In this document: positions 24,244 through 34,206 of the stretch, piece by piece
Position numbering within the stretch: the first letter of the stretch is position 1
Layout of the letters: every line of letters starts with the position of its first letter
Origin: Davidsoniella eucalypti
Lineage: Eukaryota > Ascomycota > Sordariomycetes > Microascales > Ceratocystidaceae
DNA length: 64,000 bases
Reading direction: 5' to 3'
Assembly: GCA_004009845.1 (NCBI GenBank)
Contig: RMBW01000022.1
Coordinates: forward strand, 1-64,000
Notes under the pieces: generated by a model
Seen by the model: only the letters and a program-made list of their open reading frames with translations
The model's database searches: none
Told to the model about the DNA's origin: nothing
Position numbers and translations under genes: made by a program

Positions 24244-25134
24244 AATGCTCCCTTTAAAGCCCGCGAGACGCCCATCTGAGCTTCATCTACTACTAGCCAA
24301 GAATTGGCAAGTAATATGACGCAAATGCGACGTAAAATCGGGTAGAGCTTGCAGTGCCCATGGTGACTATTCAGACTATCTTTCGTTGTGCCCTTCCGCC
24401 CGGACGAGGATTTTGATATATCTATCTTTTGAGACCTTTGTATTTTTTATCATGATTTGTTTGTTTCTTTTTATGCTCTAGCGTTCTTAATGCCATGTCT
24501 AAAGTTTTGCACAATTATATTTTAATCCTTTGTTATTTTGACATGATCATTATTGGTCTGGTTCTTATGAGAAGCTACCCTTAGATTTGGACTAACCCTT
24601 CATTGGGAATTTTGCCTCAATTAATAATTTATTTAGTGTGTGACTATTACGTAATTTTGAAGGACATGAGTCGAAAGACGAAATGATGTATAACCGGATA
24701 TAATGCGCCTAAATCTCTTATCATTGCCGGCAGATCAAGCACTTCTGAGATATGGTAGTCCATCCTAGTATTTAAGTTTGCCTTATGTCGAAATATTTTT
24801 GTAAGACTATGCCAATAACACCAAGTTTGGTGTGTTTCATGACACAAAAGAACGACTTGCAATCAATAGTCCATAGGCTATAGTCTATAGGCTTATATAC
24901 CTAAGTACTTTCACACAATTGTCAATCTATTAAGTTATGTACATGTTTATATTCTGTTTTACATATAATAGTGTTCAATCTATGATTCCTAGATTTGAAA
25001 CAGAAGAAATAATGCAGTATTAAGATGCCATGTATAGATACATAATACTCCTGATGATTAATCAAGCTTTTTGTAATTAGTAGCACTTATTCAAGGCTCA
25101 TACTACACATTTGAAAGGGCAGTATTTTACCACG
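24244..25134. other. AT-rich spacer, nothing recognised
   Basis: This follows the small ORF and precedes the decayed gene relic at 25135-25800. It is strongly A/T-rich with no coding-like frame, RNA gene or repeat that I can support. Confidence 0.55.
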
Positions 25135-25800
25135 TCACTTGCACGTTGCATCTTTCGTGTTGGCACTGTCGGCAAAAATCTTCATAAAATCAGAGATGTG
25201 TTTTCGAATCGAAGGTTCTGTTACCGGAGTAATCTTAGCACAATCTTCGAATGAGCATCCGAGACTGGTAATTTCATCATTAGTATACAAGTTAGTCGGG
25301 TCTTCGATCTGGCCCAGTTTGTCGATGAATTGAAGTAGGACATATGTGGCCGAGAACGATGAAACTGTACGACAATATTCTAGACATGTACACACGTTCC
25401 ATTCTCTTGTATTATAATCTAGTGTTGGCTCCAGCTTACCCAAGTGGAGAACAGCTAGTAGTGATTGTGTTTAATCTGAAGCCATGATACCTACTAAAAT
25501 ACCCAGGCTGCGTCTTTGCATATCCAAAATGCTATTAGGATCAAGCCGAGACCCGGTGTTGATTAGTTTGAAGGATTCTAATGATTACATATCTGTATTT
25601 TTTGTCCCGACAATTCTCCATGCAGTCGTGTTCCTACTAACGATATGGCATTGATAGTAGCTTTAATGATATCATGTAGAGTCGGACTTCCGTGGTACAT
25701 GTACAAATCTACAGATAGAAACAAAATGTTTTCACAGAATACCCCATGTAAGTGGCTGTTGTATGCTTGTAGAAGAGATGCTTTGAAGCACCAAGATGAT
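25135..25800 (-). pseudogene. decayed partial copy of the neighbouring hydrolase-like/CorA gene
   Basis: The minus-strand frame at 25135-25443 translates to text clearly related to residues about 295-345 of the intact gene next to it (25891-29260). The relic has KLGQIEDPTN, then LGCSFEDCAKITPVTEPSIRKHI; the intact gene has RLGHIANPSK, then LRCSFSECANITPTTLSLIRKHI. Further upstream on the same strand (about 25600-25760) another stretch, FLSVDLYMYHGSP, resembles FLSMWGDMHSISP of the intact gene. The frame between is broken, the spacing is shorter than in the intact gene, and there is no CorA tail. It is therefore a tandem relic in the same orientation rather than a working gene. Confidence 0.65.
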
Positions 25801-25890
25801 GTAGCATAGTCATATAATATAGATGTTATTTTTTATAGTTAACTAACAATTTATCCCAATATTTTACGTAGTGCCAATCTGAGCCCCTGA

Positions 25891-28800
25891 CTATACGTTA
25901 GAAGTTGTAGTGGTATAACGGCCATTCTGTCCGCCCAGTAGCAACCTAGGTTTTCGGGAAATTTTCAGAATCCAACGTCGAAATATACGAAAACTGATGA
26001 CGAGGAGTGCTCCGGATAGCATCACCCACCTCAAAATATCTTGTAGGATGGAGGTGAGAGTTATACATAGCAGCTGTGCCTCCAAGAATCCTCTTGACTG
26101 TAGACGTCCTAATTGCTCACAGCAAATTTGTAACCATGTAGATCCTTTCTTGCTGTCTTTTTTGTTCTTGAGCTTGGTGAGTAGTTTCACGATGATCACG
26201 GCCATAATCGAAATGCTAACGCCTATAGCTATGACCGTCATGGAAACTCTTAGTGGCAAGCCATTGTCGCCCCATTCTTGGACGTTCATTCCAAATATCG
26301 AAGTCATGAGCGAGGCCGAGGCAAACACCACTGTTATGATGGTGAATAGCTGCAACAAATTGTTTCTGGCCATATCAAGGTCGTCCTTCCGTTTCTTTTC
26401 TTTAGACTCGATGATGGTCGATATTTTCTTTTCGTGTGGTGATCTCTTGGTCTGTGCAGAAATATGGCTTTCGACTGTAGTTGCAAAATGGTTGAATGTC
26501 TTTATTCTTTTTTCGATATCTCGAAAACAACTTGTAATGCGGTATGTGACTTCGATGATTACAAGTTCTTTGTCTCCAATAACCTCCCACATTGTTTTTA
26601 GAATTGTATGCTGTTCTGTTAGAATGGCAATGATGGCTTTGATTTGTCGGCTGTAGTGAAATAGGCGGTATGATCGGACTGTATGCCTTTCTTGCCAATC
26701 GCGTAGATGATCTACATCCCAATCTGTAGAGCAGGTTTCGATATCCATCTAGATTTAATTATATATGTTGATCAGTATGTACAGAGAGTATGGTGTAAAC
26801 CCAGAAGAAGTACAAGAGAAGAAGTACAAGGTTGACTTACACAATTGTGGATTTCACGACCTACGACTTCATCCAAATTCATCGAGTGGTCGCTCCTACT
26901 GAAGGGTAATTCTACAGCGTGAATGACCTGGCTTATGAAATGGCTTATTCCACCCCTTGGCTCTATAGCATTGGCAAATTGGGAAAGAAAGCTTCGGTCG
27001 TACGACTCTTTGAAGCATCGTGTGAGAACCGGCACTCTGGCGTGTTGCGATGACGCCGTATTGGTAGGATTTGATGGCTCGGAATCTGTTGTAGAAGATA
27101 ATACGTAATCTGTTTCTCATTAGACCACTGGTATCTGAATTACATCATATAGGTTTTATCAATTACTTGCCTTGATTTGCCCATATACATAGGCGATCGA
27201 CCATAATGATATGACCTAAAATAGCTTCATCTATAGAAAATTTGCGGTCCATTCCCTGGTCATGCCCTCCTTGATACTTAGATCTCAGCTCTTGCTTCTT
27301 TGCAGCATTTGTGCCGGGAATATGGCTCGATCCTGCTGACTTCGTGGGAAGGACTCCTGTTGTTTTTTTATAGTCTAGAATGTTCTGCCGGTGGAAAACC
27401 TGCTCGCCACATCTGATTGCCAGAAATTCAAGACGTGTATCTGGACTTGGGGATTTCGCGCCTTGGTTGCTGGCATTATTTTGTAGTAAAGACTCCCTTT
27501 CAGCGACGCTCGAAAATGTATCGAAAGAAAGAAAAGGAATGACTATGTTGAACATGTCGTTGGCATATGATATTGCTGTCGGAATAGGTGAAGCCGTATG
27601 CCCTGACGCCTCAGTTCCGAGTGCAACTCGGGGTTGAACCTCGGCTTTGACATCAGACTCAGCTTTGGGCTTAGCTTTTAATTGAGTTGCACGATAGTGC
27701 CGGAAGTGTTCAAACTGATCATTCATGTCACAAGACGACAATATTTCCTCTACTCGCTGTACATCTTTGTACGTAGAGGAACTCTGGTCATTGTGGATGA
27801 ATAATTTATCAATGTATGTCTAAATATATGTCAGTAAATTGCATATCGTCGTATGGAAATGCTTTGTCTACCTCAAGAACGCTGCTCATTATCAGAGGGG
27901 AGTAAATCCATAGAGCAAATCTCATGTCATCTGAATTAGTCAAATAACTGAAGACTTCAAGGACTTTGTCCTCGTCTCGAGGTTGATTTTTTTGGTGTAG
28001 GTATGAGAACCTATGGGCGATAGTTATCTCGCTGTTATCTTCGGTCGAATGTCGTATATTATCGAAAGTGTCGTCGTTTTCATCTCTTGAAATGGTATCA
28101 TATGATTGATAGCCAAAGAATATTGTTGCAGTCATCCAATCTTTGGCGAAAAGAGATTCCTGAAGCTTCACTTTTACCGAATTTTTCGATTCCTTAGTGT
28201 CGATACAATTCTTCACTAGACTTTGAATATGTTTTCGAATCAAAGATAGCGTAGTGGGAGTAATATTGGCACACTCTGAGAATGAGCATCTGAGCTTAAT
28301 AGTGGGATCGCAAGTAGGAAACTTAGATGGATTTGCGATATGACCCAATCTTTCCATCAAACAAAGCCGATGAAGGCTCAAGGCGGGACTTTCCTGATTC
28401 GTGCCACTTTGGCATTCTCGTAGATAATTTTTCAAGTCTTCTGCTAGCATGTGACCACCACTATTGTGGTCATATCCGCTTGATTCGAAAGAGGAACTTT
28501 TCAAGTTCGGAAAACGATCTTTAAAACGCACCCAAGGGGACTCTCCTTGGTCCCAATATGACCAGTCGTCTCTCCAGAACGATTCTGGTAAATCACGTCG
28601 AAGGTATAGGAATTCTTGCCTAAAGTGATTCGTTCCTTGGAGGGCGGTTGAGCCAGTGTGAGGGGTTCCGAAAAATGACACTGTTTTGATTGCCAGTTGT
28701 TGATTACGACGACGTAGGGTCTTCACCATCTTACCGAGTGCCGCTTTCACCGGCAGGCCTGCGAGCCCATTAGCCAATATGTGAACCGTAGTTTCACCGT

Positions 28801-29260
28801 TTGAATAGTAATATTTCCATTTACGCAGCATCGACGTCAGTGTGTAAGCCAGGCTGCGGATGTCGCTCCTGTCGTTACACATAAATTTCCACTCTAGCAC
28901 TTCAGTCACCAGAGGAGTCGATATCAAAGATGCTTCTGTATCATGGACATCCCTAATGAGGTTCACAAGTGGCTTTAAGATACAGTCTGGAGAAATGGAA
29001 TGCATGTCTCCCCACATACTTAAGAATGAGACTTGGCTAGACTGGTCCCCATCCAGAGTGCTATAGTCGTGGTCAAACGTGACAATGATGAAGGTCTGGC
29101 AGATCCTGTGGCTGGGTACAAGCCATTTTTTGAATAAATCCGGAATATACCCTTCGTAGTGTTCATTCATCGATCGCCAGACCGTTGAAGCGATACATTC
29201 TTCTTGGGGGCCTCCCCAATCAAAAAGATCATAAGTCTCTGACTGTAGTTCGTGTGCCAT
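25891..29260 (-). CDS. degenerate alpha/beta-hydrolase-like domain fused to CorA-like membrane protein, 1054 aa
   Basis: Four exons on the minus strand: 29260-27872, 27819-27171, 27109-26841, 26748-25891; all phases close, 1055 codons with stop. Intron 2 uses a GC donor (CAAG then GCAAGT); no GT donor there keeps the frame. Residues about 130-205 resemble the SERAC1/DUF676-type esterase fold: HILANGLAGLPVKAAL stands where family members have a GHSLGGL-like nucleophile elbow, and SFFGTPHTGS matches the usual FLGTPHRGS. The nucleophile Ser is Gly165 and the His before it is Asn, so catalysis is unlikely. Residues about 740-1054 are CorA-like: MVDRLCIWANQ, a long helix, TM1, the motif FGMN (Gly-Met-Asn 922-924), TM2 (about 934-960) and a further hydrophobic segment near 1015-1030. 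Ion transport is not shown. Fungal proteins of this sort are accessory; an allorecognition or immune role is speculation. Confidence 0.72.
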
Positions 29261-31639
29261 GGCAAGTATGTTGAAAAAAGGAAAAGTGAAAAGAAAAGAA
29301 ACCAGTATTAGAATTTGATATCGTAAGAATATATGAAGAGGAATAAGATAGTGTATTCACTTTTTAGAAATATAAGCATGGATACTTGTGTTCGGGAGTA
29401 AGAGTCTACTTATATGGTATATCAAGTTAGTCTTACCTTAATATTCGATTGCGAAAAGCCGAAGACGGACTTGTTTTGTAAGCGTACATATCTATCATTC
29501 TGAGAGAAAGCGTCGATGTAGACAGAAATGGAGATAGCGTAATGGTGGTGAATGCTGCCTTTCTCTCAGGATTACTGAACGTAACGTATGTAACCAGCTG
29601 GGCAACCATACCATTGCATATCAATATTTGTAAGCTTCGGTTAGGTTATCTCCGGCCTCATTTCTAGCCTGGTGAACTCCTCCGATAACACTCAGTTGTC
29701 TAATACACTACATGTGAGAAGTATGTTGTCCTTCGCCTTACATTGTATACTAGTGTCAGTTCAGGGTTGTGTATCTGTGTATCTTAGGATACCGAGGTGC
29801 TACATAGCTATTAAAGCTCTATTTCCACCTTAATAAAATAGAATTCAAAAGTAACTAGGCGCCGAGAGATGGATATTTTGTTTCAACATGCCATTGGATT
29901 TATACACTAGCCCATATTGGACCCCATTCGATCGAGTAGACTCTGGCCTATCAGTTTCTAGATAAATCCATGTAGGCAATGTTCTATCGAACTATGAAGC
30001 CTGCTCTGGACACGTCCGTGTTAATCAAAAAGTGCGTATATATCCCTTTAGGATTAAGCCAAAACGCAGCCTGCTGTTGATTAATGTGAATGACTACATA
30101 TCTCCAAGTTGTAGCCTTGTCAGATTTTAGCATAGGTCCACTTTGGATATATGTATATTTTTATTCAGTAGCTTTGGTGAAATCTTACAGAGCCATAATT
30201 ACATCATGTGGTTGAAGATCTTCCGTCAGAAGCAAAATGAATATGTCAGCAGAGATAAAATATTGTTGTGGTATATGGAAGTCTTGTAAAAAGTCTACAA
30301 CCTTATACTGTCATTACCTTTTTTGGTAGTGTTTGTGAATATTTTATATTAAGCCATGTACTTGTAATCTATCAATCATAGCACTGGGGATCTGAGGGGC
30401 TTGACTGACAGTATCGAGCAGCTCTTAGAAGATATATATGTGTCTTATAGGCGGCAAGTAGCAGACCAAAGAGTGAAACTAGGAAGTACTCACTACTCTT
30501 CAGCATAGTTAGGATCCCTTAATCGTGAGGCATCTTACGACTGTGTTGACCTTCTTACAACACAGCATAAACACGTTCTTCTCTCAAGATACTCCAGGCC
30601 ACAACGGATATCTAAAGGGTTAGCTAGACCTTGATTAGTTACCTACTTGCTTAATGTTTGCTTTTCATAGTGAATTTCCCAATTCATGTGATATTCCTAT
30701 CTGTAACTATACCTTTGGATCTCGATCTTTTCTGTATTCCATTGAGGTTTGTCAAGCCCACTATATTAGAGTTTAAGGCTTAGTCATAGGTTAGGTGAAG
30801 CACACGGCACAGCATTTAGAAAGAAAATAGATGTAAAAGGACCATCCATGCTACTCTACATTCGATTCAAGAGGCTTTAGTTTTCTAGAATATTGATGGA
30901 AGTGGTAGTATGTCGATCAGTTCCATACAGGGCGTAATTCGCAAATAAGGCTTACAGCTACAACTAATCAGCTCAGTTAAAAATAGACAGAAAGCTAATA
31001 TTGCTACGCTGCTCGCGTTGACTTCGACAAAAAAAGTATAGCCTGGTGGTATCAGTGGTCATTTAGCCTCCTTTTTTTCTTTTTTGGTAAGCCACAAGAC
31101 CCACGACCGTCCTCAAAAAGGCTGATGATACAGATACAATGCAACATCGTTGTGCCCATACAGTTAGCTCTCCGGTGCCCTGCAGCTCTATGTAGAAAAC
31201 ACAATTGGAACAAGTATGGCTTAGTTGTAGAACCACTCACTTGCATAGCCACTTTGGGCGTCGTGTTGGCGGTACTTTGGAAACCATTTGAATCACTTGA
31301 CTTTAACTAATGGTTTTCTCGTTAAATCAGGGCCATGATGTTAAGGTAGCTAGTCGACAGGCCATTGCCCAGAAAGTCCCGAATCTTCACAGTCAAATTA
31401 TAATATGTAAGGCAAATGGCCTTGCCAAGGTTACACCTGTAGATAGTTTTAAGATATCGCCGTTTATATAAATAGCCAAATTCTGACGAACTCAAATTGG
31501 CCTTGGTCTGTTACCATATCGATCCTCGTGTGCTTGACATCAAGATGAACAGTCGTATTAACTACGAACACCGGACTAGTAGTACGTTACACACTAACAA
31601 GAGCATTGTATTCAAGTATTTACTAACATATCTTTATAT
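29261..31639. other. AT-rich spacer between divergent CorA-like loci
   Basis: This is the promoter side of the hydrolase-like/CorA gene (-) and the upstream side of the CorA-like pseudogene (+). No intact gene is seen. A short plus-strand frame at 31125-31310 has a hydrophobic stretch (LTCIATLGVVLAVLW) that could be a relic exon, but I cannot connect it to anything. Confidence 0.5.
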
Positions 31640-33170
31640 GCTTTGGGCAGCAATGTCTCACCAGAAGAGCGAGATATGATGGCATCAGAAGAATATGAGA
31701 CTCTCAAGAGACTTTTGCGCATATCTACAATCATCTCCTGTGAGGCAGCCTTACAAGGCCATGCTACCAACTCATATAACTTTCAGTACAATGATGGGGT
31801 TCCCTTGTCTGGAGATTCCAATGACCACTCGTTTGGGGATTATCGGGTTCCAATTGTTCCAGACAGCTTCAACTATGAACAAAAGAGACCTCACATAAAA
31901 TCTGCATACTATCAAGGAGTGTCGCCAACTTCAAGAAGAGTTTCAACTACAAGTAGCAGATGACTCAACCCCGCAAGAAGACCCGGATAATGACATTCAA
32001 CTGCAGGTCAAGATTCCTGCCGCAGAGTTGTCGTTCATCAAGCTCATATGCGTCATCTGAACCGCGCCATACAATCCCCAGGAGATGCTCCTAATACCAT
32101 AGTAAGATCAAACTTTGCAGCTGCTTTTCTGTACTTCATCACAGTCATGATAGGAACATGTACGAGAGATATCGAGAAATTTTACAACTGTATGGACCAC
32201 GCCATGAATGATCTCGTATCAGCTATGCATCTATACCTACAACCCCAAAAGCTGGAAAAACTTGAGTCAAAGGCGATGGTCTCTCCTGGTCATCTTGCAC
32301 TACTGATATACAGCAAGTTACTAGACGAGCAAAGCAAGCCGCATAGGTACAGCAATGATGAGAAGAAAACAGTCAGGATAGTTAGTCTGTACTATAAATA
32401 TCTCAAAGACCTCGTAAGTCCAGTTTGACTCCCGCTCTCCTTTGTTATGTATACCGATCTGTTACACACAGCCAGCAAATTCATACTGAAGAGATAGGCT
32501 ATATACGAGGCTACAATAGTATAAACATAAAGAAGCAAAGATCATCTGCGCCATAGAAGAAACTGAGATTATCGCCAATGTCATGAAGACTCGGTGGCTA
32601 CTCCTCAACGAACTATCATATCTGAATCTGAGCTTCACTAGATGCAATGAGATTGGCACGTGAAAGTACTTGCAACTGGAATGCGAGGACTTCTTCCAGC
32701 GCAATAATCCACTTTATCAGACTATCAAGCCGTGTCTAGTGAAAGCCAAGGCTGACTCCCAAAGGGTTTCCCGCATGCACAAACGCTTCCAGGACATTAA
32801 ATCCGAGGTTAGTTGTCATAGAGAACTCGAAAGAACTCACGAATCAGAGTCAACTAACATCCATTCTTCCTTTAGCTAGAAGGTAGTGTCTAGGTAGCCA
32901 AACTGCGGCAAGGCCACACCGTGTTCATCTTCACGATAGTCGCTGTTATTTTCCCACCTTTAGGCACTATAAGCAGTATATTCGGCATGAACACCTCCGA
33001 TGTTGTCCGTAACATGAATATCGGACAATAGGCATACTAGGCTATCTCGCTGCCAATAACAGCCACCTGTATTATGGCTTCTCAGCTTGTATCACATGAC
33101 CAGCGAAAGATCTGGAACTTAGTCAAGAGATTTCTGGGAAGCGATGCGAAGTCGCAGTGACGGCATAGCT
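31640..33170 (+). pseudogene. CorA-like membrane protein pseudogene with RIP-type stops
   Basis: The 3' part read in one frame from 32882 gives AKLRQGHTVFIFTIVAVIFPPLGTISSIFGMNT and continues through GQ-stop-AY-stop-AISLPITATC, the typical end of a fungal CorA-like protein (TM1, GMN motif, TM2). It matches the intact gene at 34207-39463 (TVIFLPLGTISSILGMNT). Three in-frame TAG codons interrupt it: 32891-32893 (where relatives have Gln), 33029-33031 and 33038-33040 (where relatives have Trp). Upstream pieces are open but in different frames: 31676-31963 (RLLRISTIISCEAALQGH), 32048-32428 (ending YYKYLKDL before a good GTAAGT donor) and 32670-32878. It is a decayed multi-exon gene; the 5' limit is uncertain. 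Confidence 0.8.
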
Positions 33171-34206
33171 AATATTCGATCTCTGGGCTCCCAAGGCATA
33201 CAAAGTCAGGAGTCGAATACTTACTTCATCAAAGGCGTAATACACGATATTGGCAGAGATCGGGAGAGCCGAAGGGCAGGGCAGACATGGTTTAAGGCAC
33301 AATGAGGGTTATCAACCAACTAGCCAATCAAGTTCTTGAGGCCGCTCTGGTTGAATATACTACCAATCATAGCCAAGAACCTCTGTCATCTATGGCACGC
33401 CAACGACCGTCTACTGAAACACGAGGCTTGTTTTTCTTCACATTAATAGCACCATCTAGATCGTCGGGCCCGGTAATTATTGTTAGTGTTGGAACAGGAT
33501 CTGCCTTTTTGGGTATTTTCAGGTACTTTTAGACCCTGTGATGGACATCTTCATAGCTCTATAGCTCCATACGATTAATGAATATAAAAAAATACAAAAT
33601 AAAGACTCTGTGGTGCGAAGTTTTTTTTTCTTGGCTTAATTTCTCGAACTTCCTACAATTAATTATGAAGACTAATTTACCTATAGTCTAGGCCTCAGTA
33701 TTGACAGGCTAGCTTACTCTCTACCTTGACATTAGCCGCCTGCCAATTGATTTATAACTGAATTCTTTCGGCCTACAAAAGAAAAGACAGAGTTGTATGC
33801 AAAGTGGAAGATGATGTTGCATATTGTCAGCTCGCTTATTGCAATACAGCAGGCCACTAACTGTTTGCAGAGGGACACTCCCCTCCCAGGCTGTGCCAAT
33901 ATATGTATGTATGCACGTACAGGCCATGCCATGCCATGCCATGCATGAGCTGGATTTGGAGCAGGCTTACAACTAAGTACTCGGGCAACAACTCGAGCTC
34001 CATCGAGTCTTCGAGTCCTTCTGTTATCCGTGACGCATTTTCCCGACAATTGCGTTGTGAATTTTCTTTTTTCCTTTTTCATATCGATTATCTATATCTT
34101 GTCATTGTATTCTTTCCTATTCTTTGATAGTGACAATCAAGGTTCATTATTATCTCATCATTCATTTGTCTACTATAACATCTTTCTTGCAATTCAACAT
34201 CTTATC
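33171..34206. other. spacer with second copy of dispersed repeat
   Basis: No supported gene. It holds repeat copy 2 (33545-33590), a short CCATG pentamer array near 33925-33945, and the promoter of the large CorA-like gene. A 76-codon frame at 33302-33532 is unassigned and may be relic sequence. Confidence 0.5.
33545..33590 (+). repeat. dispersed repeat, copy 2
   Basis: Matches 2915-2965 over about 45 nt in the same orientation: ACATCTTCATAGCTCT, TAGCTCCATA and GATTAATGAAT, with about four differences, followed by an A-rich tail. It lies about 400 nt beyond the 3' end of the CorA-like pseudogene. Confidence 0.6.

Noticed and set aside
29585..29640. Minus-strand TTGCCCAGCTGGTTA, tRNA A-box-like
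   Set aside because: The nearest B-box-like sequence is far too close, no acceptor stem pairs, and there is no CCA-compatible end. It is not a tRNA and not clearly a tRNA-derived repeat.
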